Shown piece by piece: positions 1 to 8,578 of a stretch of 64,000 nucleotides of DNA. The notes beneath the pieces are model-generated. The model was not told the DNA's origin. It saw nothing but the letters and a program-made list of their open reading frames with translations, and made no database searches. The DNA is from Atopomonas sediminilitoris. GTDB taxonomy: Bacteria; Pseudomonadota; Gammaproteobacteria; Pseudomonadales; Pseudomonadaceae. The stretch spans positions 186,001 through 250,000 of the forward strand of contig NZ_JAKUMM010000005.1 in assembly GCF_022601735.1 (NCBI RefSeq), read 5' to 3'. The position numbers and the translations under genes are program-made. The stretch's first letter is position 1. Every line of letters begins with the position of its first letter.

Positions 1-962
1 CGGCGATTGGCCAAAATGTGCGTTTCAAGGCGGATAAACAGCTCGCGTGGCACAAGGTTACGCTGCCAGTTGTCGCGATGCTCCGAGACTTCAGTGCTGG
101 GATTAACGGTGCTTAAGCGTTGGACTAAAAGGAATAACCCTAAAGCACAGGTCAACAGCGCCATCGTTAGCGTCATTAACAGAAGTGGTGTGGGGTTAAC
201 CGGCAAGGCAGGAATGCGTTGCACATGATGGTGCACGTACACCAGCGCGACGGGTAGCAGAATAGCTAAGAAAATGATGATGCCGATACGTGATAGGCCG
301 ATATCTAAACCGCCGCGGCTAAAGTGGCGCAGCGGATCGCGCATGGAAAACCATAACTTAAATAAATACAGCGCCAGCAGGCAGCCCAGCCAGGCCATCA
401 CCGGCGTTCCTTCTAAGCGCGCTAAACCAGTGGCACCTGCAAACCACGCCAAGGCAAACGTCATCAGCATGAACAGCGTCATGCTCAGACCAAACAACAG
501 GTTTTCAGCTAAGCCGCGATACGCTGGGGGCAAAAATAATAAGCGTGGGATCAGGGTGTGCACTAAGCGTGCAAACAAGCTTTGCGGCTCTTGGAACGTG
601 GTATTTTTGCGCCCCATCAGCATGCTTTGTAGCTCGCTAGCGGTATAGCTCAAGTGATGTTTAGCGTCACTGTCAGCCTGATTTTTGGCGAGGCTAGCCG
701 GTACATTACGGCCAACATAGAAGCGGAAAACCTTCAGTAAGCCATTTCCGGTAGCAATCAAGCCCCAAATTAGCAGCCCCAAGCCAACGCCTGCATGCAG
801 CCACCCTTCAACTTCACGCCGGCCATCGACCAGTTGTGCCACTTGAAGCAAGCAATAAAGGCCGAGTGCGAGGGTTAAACCTCCGCGCAAGGCAATCAGT
901 GCGCCCTCAACACGGAAGGGGTTACGGATCCCCAGTGTTTGCGAGCCAAAATCGTAAGCCAT
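1..962 (-). CDS. Integral membrane protein of unknown function, C-terminus cut by window edge
   Basis: Reading leftwards from an ATG at 960-962, 320 codons stay open to base 1 without a stop, so the gene runs off the window. A TGGAG ribosome site lies just upstream of the ATG. The protein has several hydrophobic stretches typical of membrane helices, at about residues 24-42, 60-80, 150-172, 183-199, 222-240 and 264-282, joined by charged loops. I do not recognise a family or catalytic motif. The gene is followed on the far side of its promoter region by a strong hairpin at 1007-1045. Coding is supported by the clean long frame and periodic hydrophobicity; function is unknown. Confidence 0.75.
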   Translation of the reverse strand, partial: MAYDFGSQTLGIRNPFRVEGALIALRGGLTLALGLYCLLQVAQLVDGRREVEGWLHAGVGLGLLIWGLIATGNGLLKVFRFYVGRNVPASLAKNQADSDAKHHLSYTASELQSMLMGRKNTTFQEPQSLFARLVHTLIPRLLFLPPAYRGLAENLLFGLSMTLFMLMTFALAWFAGATGLARLEGTPVMAWLGCLLALYLFKLWFSMRDPLRHFSRGGLDIGLSRIGIIIFLAILLPVALVYVHHHVQRIPALPVNPTPLLLMTLTMALLTCALGLFLLVQRLSTVNPSTEVSEHRDNWQRNLVPRELFIRLETHILANR

Positions 963-1006
963 TGATGTCTCCAGACATGGTTGGGTTGGGCACCGTCGAC
1001 GCGGTG

Positions 1007-1045
1007 AGCCCCTGCGCTATCTAATCATTAGTCTGCGCAGGGGCT
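1007..1045. terminator. Hairpin, likely terminator of the 1052-4814 operon
   Basis: Perfect 11-bp inverted repeat, AGCCCCTGCGC at 1007-1017 and its complement at 1035-1045, with a 17-base loop. It lies just past the stop of the leftward gene ending at 1052. The T run is weak on either strand, so rho-independent termination is inferred from stem strength and position. Confidence 0.5.
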
Positions 1046-1051
1046 TTAAGC

Positions 1052-2062
1052 TCAGATAGTCCTTAGCTGTGCGTTCATACGTCGCCAGAGGCGCTTATTG
1101 TTTTTAAAGTCAGAAAAAATAAGGACTTCTTGAAGTTTTACTGGACCTTCAGGCTCATAACTCAACTCAATGCCATTGGCCTTACCGAGTAATAGCTCTT
1201 CAAGGACATCGCAGGCACTGCTGATATACGTGTCAACTTTTTCGCGTGAGCATTTCTTTTTTTCGCGAGTCACCAAGCGCTCGTAGTGGGCTTGGCGCTG
1301 CGCACCGACGTCGCCAGCAGTTGGGTCAAGCGGGGTGTTGTAGCGCTGGAAAAGGGCGATGCTTCGCTCAAGCATGCCGCGATCTTTGATGGAAACTGAA
1401 AACTCATCTAAGGCAGCGCGGTTAATAGATTTTTCTAGGCTCAGTAGCTGGGCCAAAATTTCATTGGGGTTATCCGCATCAGCCACTTCAACGAAGACAT
1501 CGCGTAGTTTTCGATTAAGGTTTCGCTGATTGCTAATGCGTTGATTGATACGCCCAGTAAATAGCTCTGGTATGTCGACAGCGAATTCAGCCTGCAGGCT
1601 ACCTTCATCGTCATTGATATTAAAAAACAACTCTGTATCAAACGGTTTTAGTGCGGTGAGGTTAGGGCCGACCTCACGTGCTGCTCGGCCAAGATTGCCA
1701 CCAACCCAATAGCTAATGGTGCTGGCGCTCTCTAAGGCTTGTTGGCTGGTCGTGATGCCTTTAAGGCTAAGGCGTAATTGGGTCTGCAATTCATCATCGA
1801 TGACATCGCTTAACGTCACTTTGGCGACTTGCAAAGCAGGCTCTGCATCGCCTAACTCAAGCGCTACGTTATGCAGGCTGATGCGGCCGCCAAATGGGCT
1901 GGAGGAGATGGATTCCCAGCTCAGCTTGTCATCCAACGCCATGTCATAGACCCAATCCTGGATCTGTTGTTCAGCTTGATTTGCGTTGTAGGTGCTGAGT
2001 CCAAAGTAGCCGGCGGCCAGTGTCAGTGCGACGCCGCTGCCAATCATTGCAAGCTGTTTCAT
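1052..2062 (-). CDS. Membrane-anchored periplasmic protein of unknown function
   Basis: A 336-residue protein. Residues 5-24 form a single hydrophobic segment without a clear cleavage site, so it is probably an N-terminally anchored periplasmic protein. The rest is soluble and acidic, with two cysteines near residues 270-285 that could form a disulfide. The ATG overlaps the stop of the upstream gene as ATGA (2059-2062), and AAGGAG sits inside that gene's 3' end, so the two are translationally coupled. It is the last gene of a three-gene operon with a secreted protein and a glycine-zipper lipoprotein. I do not recognise a family; the operon suggests an envelope role. Confidence 0.7.
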   Translation of the reverse strand: MKQLAMIGSGVALTLAAGYFGLSTYNANQAEQQIQDWVYDMALDDKLSWESISSSPFGGRISLHNVALELGDAEPALQVAKVTLSDVIDDELQTQLRLSLKGITTSQQALESASTISYWVGGNLGRAAREVGPNLTALKPFDTELFFNINDDEGSLQAEFAVDIPELFTGRINQRISNQRNLNRKLRDVFVEVADADNPNEILAQLLSLEKSINRAALDEFSVSIKDRGMLERSIALFQRYNTPLDPTAGDVGAQRQAHYERLVTREKKKCSREKVDTYISSACDVLEELLLGKANGIELSYEPEGPVKLQEVLIFSDFKNNKRLWRRMNAQLRTI

Positions 2063-3921
2063 TGGTCATCTCCTTGGCGTGTAGCGTGCTCGGACTTAGC
2101 TGCAAGAACGATTTCTTTTGCTGTCTCAGGCGTCCAGTTTGGGTCGCCTAGTTCTTGGCGAATCAGTTTTAATGGGTCGCGCAAGTCAGCGCAGGCGCTT
2201 TCTTCACAGGCGGTAATTTGGGTGGCAGCGACTAGCGTGAGAGGTAGGTTTTGTTCGTCTAAGTGCTGGTCATCTAGGCTGGCTGTGCCTTTGACCACAA
2301 ACCAACCTTCGGCCGCATCTTGGTCACTATCATCGGTGTTCAAGATCGCTTGATAGGGGTATTCGATCTCCCAGCCGTCGTCGGTTTTGCCCTTGATGAA
2401 AACGATTTGCCGGTAATCCACGGATTTGCCCCGCAGCATGCTGGCGTAACTGCCACTCATCGGCGGGGTGAAGCTGGCATCTTGGGTTAAGCGTGCATAC
2501 AGTTCTTCAGGTTTACGGGTTTCTTTGTTGAGCTTCTCGTAAAGTCTGAGTTGTTGTTCGGCTTGTAGTGCCAGTAGCTCGCGTTGTCGCTGTGCTTCGC
2601 GTGCACGCTGCAGTTCAGCTAGGCGCTGTTGCTCTGCCTCTTTGCGTTCAAAGGTAAAGAGATAGTTATCTGCGTGTTGAAGGTTGTATTTCCATTCTCT
2701 GGTTCGATATTTGCGATCGAGCGTAATTTCATACATCCAAAAGTCGCGGTCGCCTTGAAACAGCCCTTGCTTGAGGTCTCGCATAGCAAGAAAGTTGAGG
2801 CGATCGATGTTGGGTGCAGCCTGATCTAAGCGAGTGGTTGCTAACTCAATCGTGTGGCGAATGCTCTCTGCGCTGCGGAACAGATCGCGGTTCTCGGTGA
2901 CCGCCAGCAACAGGCCGTTGTCTGCATTCCAGCTCTCGCCGTAGTTGCGGCTTAAGCGAAGCAGGTAATGCACCTTACTTGCAGGCTCGCTAAGTAACAG
3001 CAATAAAAGATTCTGCCTGTCATCGAAGCCGACAACCGGTAGGTTTGGGATTTGGTCTCCGGTTAACGCAAGGCCTGATAAGAAGTTGCCAGAAAACTTA
3101 TGCAACAACACGCCGTCGGTGCGCTGAATCACCAGCTGGCCTTTGCCTTGGGCGTAACCATCGGGCCCACAGCTCACGTTTTCAGCTTTGGCGCTGGCAT
3201 TTTCTACGCCATCTTCAAACTTATTAGTGAGTCGATAGCGGCAGCCGTTTTGGTCGGCTATTTCGGTTAGAAAGTTGGCGTTGGCCAGTGCCTCTTTCTG
3301 TAGAAGCGGCTGCCAACCACTGACGGCAAAGTCGGTACTGGCAGGGATGGCTGAAACGGCTGCTGCAGGCTGTTCTGCAACAGGCTCTGTAGTCGCCACT
3401 GGTGCAGTTACTTGTGTGGGTGCGTCAGGCGCGACATTAAGGGTTGCGTTAGCAGCCGGTTCAGCGCTGGATTGAGCTGGAGCTGGAGCTGGAGCTGGAG
3501 CTGGAGCGCTGGCGGGCGCAGTGGCCACCGCCACCGCAGCAGGCTCCGCAGGCTGTGTTGCCGGTGCGCTGGCAATCTGCGCCTGCCATCCGCCGGCTTG
3601 GTTAGCCGTGCCGTTGGCTAAGCGTTGCCCAGCATTATTGCTGCTATACCAGCTGAGTTGGTTGGCACTGGCGCACTGCGAGCCAATCAAACCACCTAGC
3701 TTGGGCAGTAAGCGGCTCACGGCAGAGGTATCTGGGCTCGCAGCGCTAAAGGCAAAGCGTAGCTGCAAGTTGGCACTGCACCACGGCTGGCCGTCGGCGT
3801 GCTCTACAAACACTTCGACGTTTTCTGCTTTGGAGTAGGCTAGGCGATGCTCGGCAGCGTCGGCGCCGATGGCTAAAGCCAGTAGGCTCAAGGGAATAAT
3901 TTGGCGAAATACAGGCTTCAT
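2059..3921 (-). CDS. Secreted protein with Ala-Pro-rich linker, function unknown
   Basis: A 620-residue protein with a signal peptide (about residues 1-22, ending ADA before AEH). Residues about 100-200 are low complexity, rich in Ala, Pro and Val, including an Ala-Pro run encoded by five tandem AGCTGG hexamers (plus-strand 3475-3504). A globular part follows, then a charged helical stretch rich in Gln, Arg and Glu near residues 425-460 that may be a coiled coil, then a Cys-containing C-terminus. The ATG at 3919-3921 is preferred over a GTG 15 bases upstream because GGGAG lies directly before it. Start and upstream stop overlap as TAATG. No family recognised; a periplasmic or surface role is inferred from export and neighbours. 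Confidence 0.7.
   Translation of the reverse strand: MKPVFRQIIPLSLLALAIGADAAEHRLAYSKAENVEVFVEHADGQPWCSANLQLRFAFSAASPDTSAVSRLLPKLGGLIGSQCASANQLSWYSSNNAGQRLANGTANQAGGWQAQIASAPATQPAEPAAVAVATAPASAPAPAPAPAPAQSSAEPAANATLNVAPDAPTQVTAPVATTEPVAEQPAAAVSAIPASTDFAVSGWQPLLQKEALANANFLTEIADQNGCRYRLTNKFEDGVENASAKAENVSCGPDGYAQGKGQLVIQRTDGVLLHKFSGNFLSGLALTGDQIPNLPVVGFDDRQNLLLLLLSEPASKVHYLLRLSRNYGESWNADNGLLLAVTENRDLFRSAESIRHTIELATTRLDQAAPNIDRLNFLAMRDLKQGLFQGDRDFWMYEITLDRKYRTREWKYNLQHADNYLFTFERKEAEQQRLAELQRAREAQRQRELLALQAEQQLRLYEKLNKETRKPEELYARLTQDASFTPPMSGSYASMLRGKSVDYRQIVFIKGKTDDGWEIEYPYQAILNTDDSDQDAAEGWFVVKGTASLDDQHLDEQNLPLTLVAATQITACEESACADLRDPLKLIRQELGDPNWTPETAKEIVLAAKSEHATRQGDDQ
3475..3504. repeat. Five tandem AGCTGG hexamers inside a coding region
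   Basis: Five exact head-to-tail copies of a 6-base unit encode alternating Ala and Pro on the minus strand within the secreted protein at 2059-3921. Because the unit is two codons, slippage would lengthen or shorten the linker without a frameshift. Confidence 0.85.
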
Positions 3922-4814
3922 TAAATCAACTCCCACGCGCCATCGGCAGCTTGGCAGGCTTTCACGTTCTGTGACTCTTGGCTGCCCTTCGCGGTGACGT
4001 TGTAGTTCACGGTACGGCAGGTGGTTTGCGCGACGACTTGTTGTTCCACTGGCGCAGCGTCGAGGTCAATGGCGTCAAGGTCGATGCCCTTGCTAGCGGC
4101 ATTTGCCACTTCAAGCGAGTCAAGGTCGGTCGCATTGTCGGCGATGGTTTGACTAGCATTGGTTTGCGCGGGCTGGGTATTGGTGACTTGCTCAACTAAG
4201 GGGGCGTAGACATAGCCGATGGTGACGCCACGACGACCTACCATGATCCAGTCATTATCGGTGCGCCCCACGGCGGTGAAGGTGGTGTTTACCGGTAGGC
4301 CGGCGACCTTCTGACCTTCTAGGTTGGGGGCGTTGCGCACATTGGCTGACTTAATAGCGCGGTAAGGCTTATTAATCAGCGTCATGTTGGCCACCGGCTG
4401 CACTTGCGGGGCACGCTTAACCGCAACCTGGCGTTCAACGGTTTCTGTTTTAACCGGCGTGATGGTTGCGGTAGCGCCACTGTGGGCTGAGCTCCATTGG
4501 CTGCTTTGCCCATCTTGGCTGTATTGCAGGGCTTGTTGGGTTTGCAGCGCCAGAGCTTGACGGTCTTGGTCGTCTAACTTAGCGCCAATGGTTTTACCCA
4601 AATAACCGCCAGCCAGAGCGCCGGCAATCATTGCCGCCGTGCGGCCACTGCCATTGCCGACTTGACTGCCGAGCAAAATGCCGGCCGTGGCACCGACGAG
4701 TGTGCCGATGTTCTCTTTATTGACCCATTCATTTTCAGAGAGATTTGCGCAGCCTGAAGAGAAGGCAATGGAAGCACCGAGCAACAAACTGCTGGCTTTT
4801 TTTGTGTAATTCAT
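3921..4814 (-). CDS. Glycine-zipper lipoprotein with SH3-like domain
   Basis: A 297-residue protein starting at ATG 4812-4814; a longer upstream frame lacks a signal sequence at its start. The N-terminus is a lipoprotein signal with lipobox SSGC. Residues about 35-80 carry Gly/Ala-rich repeats (GATAGILLGSQVGNG and AMIAGALAGGYLGK) typical of the glycine-zipper 2TM outer-membrane family. Residues about 155-215 resemble a bacterial SH3 domain (SANVRNAP near the start, YVYAPLV at the end), a fold that often binds peptidoglycan. The C-terminal part holds two or three cysteines. It leads the operon with 2059-3921 and 1052-2062. The domain picture suggests an envelope or cell-wall-associated lipoprotein. 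Confidence 0.8.
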   Translation of the reverse strand: MNYTKKASSLLLGASIAFSSGCANLSENEWVNKENIGTLVGATAGILLGSQVGNGSGRTAAMIAGALAGGYLGKTIGAKLDDQDRQALALQTQQALQYSQDGQSSQWSSAHSGATATITPVKTETVERQVAVKRAPQVQPVANMTLINKPYRAIKSANVRNAPNLEGQKVAGLPVNTTFTAVGRTDNDWIMVGRRGVTIGYVYAPLVEQVTNTQPAQTNASQTIADNATDLDSLEVANAASKGIDLDAIDLDAAPVEQQVVAQTTCRTVNYNVTAKGSQESQNVKACQAADGAWELI

Positions 4815-4943
4815 CGGAGGTCCCTGTGTGATGAGCAAAAACAAACACAGGGAATAGGCAACAGCTTCTCTTCCCTGAGATGCAGGCAAATTGTTATCAC
4901 AAAGGGCAGGTAGAAGACAATTTCTTGCGCAGTAAGTCGCACT

Positions 4944-5441
4944 TTATATGCGTAAAGCGCGGCGCAACTGAATCAGCATCACCGGCTGGCCTTGCCAGTC
5001 TTCGCGCGGTTCTAGGGCAAAGGGGCTAAACCCCAAGCGGCGATACACCAGTAAGCCTTGCGTGTTGTGGTTAAAACAGTTGGCGCGCAGTTCAGTAGCG
5101 GCAAATTGCTGGGCCGCCAGCTGCCCTAAGTGATCAATCAAGGCGCGCGCCACGCCTTGGCCGCGTGCTTGCGGGGCAATCACTAAGTTACCCAAGCTTG
5201 CGTAGGCGTTGGGTTGCACGGCAAAGAAGTTGGCGTAGCCGACCACCGCGCCCTCTACACAGGCGACGTGCGCGCCTTGGCGGCTGGCCATGGCCGCGGC
5301 TAACTGGGCCACGGTGAGCGGGTAGTGGGCACGGGGGAAGAAGTAAAACAGCTCCTCGGCGGACTGCGCAAAGTTGCAGATGCTGGCTAAGTCGGCTTCG
5401 GTGGCGGGGCGTAGGGTGATCGTAGAGTGGGGTGTGGGCAT
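4944..5441 (-). CDS. GNAT family N-acetyltransferase
   Basis: A 165-residue protein with the GCN5-related acetyltransferase fold: an N-terminal beta strand (ITLRPATEADLASI), the acetyl-CoA pyrophosphate-binding motif A around QARGQGVARALIDHL (about residues 92-106), and a C-terminal LLVYRRLGFSPF segment. Length is usual for single-domain GNATs. The substrate cannot be told from sequence. ATG at 5439-5441 is used; a GTG lies one codon upstream. It is divergent from the CobW-type GTPase gene, with about 77 bases between starts. Confidence 0.88.
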   Translation of the reverse strand: MPTPHSTITLRPATEADLASICNFAQSAEELFYFFPRAHYPLTVAQLAAAMASRQGAHVACVEGAVVGYANFFAVQPNAYASLGNLVIAPQARGQGVARALIDHLGQLAAQQFAATELRANCFNHNTQGLLVYRRLGFSPFALEPREDWQGQPVMLIQLRRALRI

Positions 5442-5518
5442 CACGGCGCGTCCTTTTGCGGTGTTTATCGAGGATAATCGTCGGCCTTGTCGACGAAAAG
5501 CGGTGGAGTCACACGCCG

Positions 5519-6505
5519 ATGTTGCAACACATCCCCACTTACCTGTTGGCCGGTCCTTTGGGCGCGGGCAAGACCAGCCTGTTGCAGCATTGGTTGGCGC
5601 ACAAGCCCAGCGATGAGCGCTGGGCGCTGTTGATCAATGAGTTTGGTCAACTGGGGCTGGATGCCGCGTTGCTCGATACCGCTGTCGGCAGTGATAGCAC
5701 CCGTGGCGTGCACCTGCGTGAGGTGGCCGGCGGCTGCGTGTGTTGCGTCAATGGCGTGCCGCTGCAGGTCGGCCTGACGCGTTTGCTGCGCGAAGCCAAA
5801 CCGCACCGGCTGTTGATCGAAACCTCAGGTCTTGGCCACCCACTCACGCTGCTGAAGCAGCTCGACCAAGCGCCGTGGCAGGGTGTGTTGGCCTTACAAC
5901 CCTTGATCATGCTGCTGGATGCGCAGCGCTTGCAGCGTGGCGAAGCGCTGAGCGACATCCAAGCCGCCAGTCTGGCCGCCGCCGGTGTGGTGCTGCTGAA
6001 CAAAACCGATGGCTTAAGCAGCGAGCAAGTTCAGGCGCTGTTGGCCGAGCTGCCTGCGCACACGCAAACCTGCCAATACGCTCGCGTGCCGTGCCCCGCG
6101 CCACTGCCCGCGCCAGAGGCCAGCACCGCGCCGGCAGCATTACCCCAGGTGAAGACGCGTTTAAATGATCTGCCCAGCGTCTGGCTCAACCCGCAACAGC
6201 CGCAGTGCGTTAGCCACTTAGCGGCCGAGGGTTGGAGCATTGGCTGGCGCTGGCACCCCAGCCAGCACTTTGACCTGACGCGGCTCGGCGAATGGCTCAG
6301 CCAGCAATCGGTGGTGCGCGCCAAAGGCATCGTGCAAACCGCCGATGGCGCCTTCTCGTGCAATGTCCTGCCGCCGCAACCGCTGCGCTGGCAGCCCAGC
6401 GCGTGGGCCAAAGACTCACGCGTGGAGCTAATATTGGCTCAAGCCGGCGATGCGCAAGCTTTAACAGCAGCGCTTAGCGCCACGCTTGCCACCGCAGCGC
6501 GCTGA
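5519..6505 (+). CDS. CobW/G3E-family GTPase, probable metallochaperone
   Basis: A 328-residue P-loop GTPase of the CobW/YjiA/ZNG1 group. Visible motifs are the Walker A loop GPLGAGKT (residues 10-17), INEFG, the metal-binding CxCC in GGCVCCVNG (about residues 70-78), ETSGLGHP and the guanine-specificity NKTD near residue 160. The C-terminal third matches the CobW C-terminal domain position. Family members load or insert zinc, cobalt or other metals into client proteins. The start at 5519 has GGAG upstream and places the P-loop at the usual distance from the N-terminus; the longer frame would overlap the divergent GNAT gene. I see no convincing Zur operator in the short divergent spacer, so the metal is not assigned. 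Confidence 0.9.
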   Translation: MLQHIPTYLLAGPLGAGKTSLLQHWLAHKPSDERWALLINEFGQLGLDAALLDTAVGSDSTRGVHLREVAGGCVCCVNGVPLQVGLTRLLREAKPHRLLIETSGLGHPLTLLKQLDQAPWQGVLALQPLIMLLDAQRLQRGEALSDIQAASLAAAGVVLLNKTDGLSSEQVQALLAELPAHTQTCQYARVPCPAPLPAPEASTAPAALPQVKTRLNDLPSVWLNPQQPQCVSHLAAEGWSIGWRWHPSQHFDLTRLGEWLSQQSVVRAKGIVQTADGAFSCNVLPPQPLRWQPSAWAKDSRVELILAQAGDAQALTAALSATLATAAR

Positions 6506-6615
6506 CGGGGGCGAGCAAACACTGGGCTGGCTTTGCTGGTGTGGCTATTGGGCTATTTGCGGCGCACGACTAGGCTCACTAAACTGCTTCTTTGGAATAA
6601 AACGAGCGTTTGATC

Positions 6616-7500
6616 ATGCAGCTAATTTCTTGGTCGCACGCCTGCTCAGCGGGTTTTACGGTGCGCGGCCAGCGCAGCGTACCCAGCGGCAAGCCGGTGT
6701 TGCACTTTCTTCATGGCAATGGCTTTTGTGGGCGGGTGTATTCGCCGTTGCTGGCGCTGCTGGCCGAGCACTTCGATCTGTTTTTAAGCGATGTGCAGGG
6801 CCATGGTGACAGCGACCACGGCGGCCGCTTTCATGGCTGGAACCGCACCGCTGAGCTGTGTGTTGAAGCGTGGCAGGCCTTCGCCGAGGAGTACGCCGGC
6901 GTGCCTGTCTACGCGGTGGGGCACAGTTTTGGTGGCGTGCTGACTAGCCTGATCATGGCGCAGCACCCGAGCTTGTTTCAGCGTGCCGTGCTGATGGACC
7001 CCGTGTTGTTCACCCCCAAGCTGATCAGGGTGATGGCGCTGTCGGATGTGGTCGGTCTGTATTCGCGCAACAAAATGGCCACCGCCGCGCGTAAACGCCG
7101 CCGCCATTGGCCCAATCGGGCCGCCGTGGTGGAAGGCTTGCGCGGGCGCGGCATGTTCAAAGGTTGGACCGATGAGGCGTTGTGGGCCTTCGCCGAGCAT
7201 GCATTGCGCGATCTCGACAACGGCGAGGTCGAGCTGAAATGCCGCCCCAGCCGCGAGGCCGAGGTGTTTGGTTCATTCCCACGGCGCTTGTGGTCAAGCC
7301 TGAAAAAAGTGCAGACCCCAGTGCAAGTCATCTATGGCGACCGCACCTATCCGTTTGTTGGCGAGGCGGTGCAGCGTTGGCGCGCGATCAACCCCTTGGT
7401 CCGTGGCCTGCAAGTGCCGGGCGGGCACTGTTTTATGCAAGAGCAGCCCAGCGATAGTGCACAACGGGTGTTGGCGTTTTTGTGTGGCGGGGAAGGCTGA
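6616..7500 (+). CDS. Alpha/beta hydrolase
   Basis: A 294-residue protein with the alpha/beta hydrolase signature: the oxyanion-hole strand end HFLHGNGFCG (about residues 31-40), DVQGHGDSD, the nucleophile elbow GHSFGG (Ser near residue 105), a candidate acid in YGDRTYPF and the catalytic His in GGHCFMQ near the end. Substrate is unknown; the family includes esterases, lipases and lactonases. The ATG at 6616 is preferred over a TTG two codons upstream. It lies 110 bases after the CobW-type gene on the same strand and converges with the thioesterase at 7566. Confidence 0.88.
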   Translation: MQLISWSHACSAGFTVRGQRSVPSGKPVLHFLHGNGFCGRVYSPLLALLAEHFDLFLSDVQGHGDSDHGGRFHGWNRTAELCVEAWQAFAEEYAGVPVYAVGHSFGGVLTSLIMAQHPSLFQRAVLMDPVLFTPKLIRVMALSDVVGLYSRNKMATAARKRRRHWPNRAAVVEGLRGRGMFKGWTDEALWAFAEHALRDLDNGEVELKCRPSREAEVFGSFPRRLWSSLKKVQTPVQVIYGDRTYPFVGEAVQRWRAINPLVRGLQVPGGHCFMQEQPSDSAQRVLAFLCGGEG

Positions 7501-7565
7501 ACCCGCGCTGATGGATGCGTCTTACGACGGATTCAGCCTCGACCAGCGCCATACACAGCACCCGC

Positions 7566-8081
7566 TCAGGGCTGCGCGGTGACCGCCGGCTCGCGTAATA
7601 GCGCCGCTTGTTTGATCGCTTTATGCCGCTGCTGCATTTCTTCGCGCAGTTGGCGGCGTAGGCGGGCGGCTTCAAAGCGCCGGCGTTCTAGTTCGTCTTG
7701 CGGCACCAGTGGCGGTACGGCGGTTGGTTTACCGTTGGCATCCAGCGCCACCATGGTGAAATAGCAGCTGTTGCTGTGACGCTTTTCGCGGGTTTGGATG
7801 TTTTCACAGGTGACCTTGATACCGATCTCCATCGAGCTGCGGCCGGTGTAGTTGACCGAGGCGTGAAAGGTGACCAAATCACCGACATGCACGGGCTGGC
7901 GGAACATGACTTGATCTACCGAGAGGGTGACCACGTAGCTGGCGGCGTAGCGGCTGGCACAGGCGTAGGCGACCTCGTCGAGGTACTTCAGCAGGGTGCC
8001 GCCGTGCACGTTGCCGGAGAAATTGGATTTGTCCGGCGTCATTAGCACGGTCATGGATAACTGGTGGGCGGTATCGTTCAT
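7566..8081 (-). CDS. Hotdog-fold acyl-CoA thioesterase
   Basis: A 171-residue hotdog thioesterase of the YciA/BFIT-related group. The conserved segment NVHGGTLLKYLDEVA (about residues 23-37), with the hotdog-helix aspartate, and the strand VTLSVDQVMFRQPV are diagnostic. It hydrolyses acyl-CoA to free acid and CoA; chain length is not predictable here. The last 40 residues form a charged helical tail rich in Arg, Gln and Glu. ATG 8079-8081 is used; a GTG lies two codons further up. It closely resembles, as I remember it, the P. aeruginosa protein PA5202. A second hotdog gene lies 2 kb away at 9955. Confidence 0.9.
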   Translation of the reverse strand: MNDTAHQLSMTVLMTPDKSNFSGNVHGGTLLKYLDEVAYACASRYAASYVVTLSVDQVMFRQPVHVGDLVTFHASVNYTGRSSMEIGIKVTCENIQTREKRHSNSCYFTMVALDANGKPTAVPPLVPQDELERRRFEAARLRRQLREEMQQRHKAIKQAALLREPAVTAQP

Positions 8082-8254
8082 GGGCACTCATCAGGGCTAA
8101 AAGCGCGAATGGCTTTAGCCTAGCAGAGCGAAAACTGTGCCAGCCCTAGGATGTGGCGTACGCCTGCGCCGATAAAGGGCGCGCGGGCTAAACAGGGGCA
8201 GGGGCTTGCTGCGTTTGTGGGCGCGAGGCGCGCGTTGTGGGCGGCTTTGGTGCG

Positions 8255-8578
8255 TTATTCGGGCAGGCGGTGGGCGTCCATCTCGATGCTGCCTTGGCGG
8301 GCACCGCGTAACTCGACGCGACCTTGGTAGCGGTCGCTGCCGTCGGCGCTGAACTCAAACTGGTAGATACGCTGCATAAACCAACGCCCGTTATCTGCCC
8401 GCTTGAGGCGAATACGGCTCAGGGCGATGGTTTGGTCGAGCAGTTGCACGTCGAGCCGTTGGCAGCGACGGCGGGCGGCGCTTAGCGCGGCTTGCTTTAA
8501 GCTCAGGCCGCGCAGCCACCAAGCGACGGCGGCGCCACCGATGAGCAGCAAGGCGATATGGGTCAGGCTGAGGTTCAT
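8255..8578 (-). CDS. DUF3301 membrane-anchored protein
   Basis: A 107-residue protein with one N-terminal hydrophobic helix (about residues 7-23), a basic patch ARRRCQRLDVQLLDQTIAL and a C-terminal beta-rich part containing IYQFEFSADGSDRYQGRV. This pattern is typical of the DUF3301 family of gammaproteobacteria, whose role is unknown. Its ATG overlaps the stop of the DUF3299 gene as ATGA (8575-8578), so the two are co-translated. Confidence 0.85.
   Translation of the reverse strand: MNLSLTHIALLLIGGAAVAWWLRGLSLKQAALSAARRRCQRLDVQLLDQTIALSRIRLKRADNGRWFMQRIYQFEFSADGSDRYQGRVELRGARQGSIEMDAHRLPE

Noticed and set aside
5442..5518. Possible Zur operator between GNAT and the CobW-type gene
   Set aside because: No convincing palindrome with an A/T-rich core was visible, so zinc control is not claimed.
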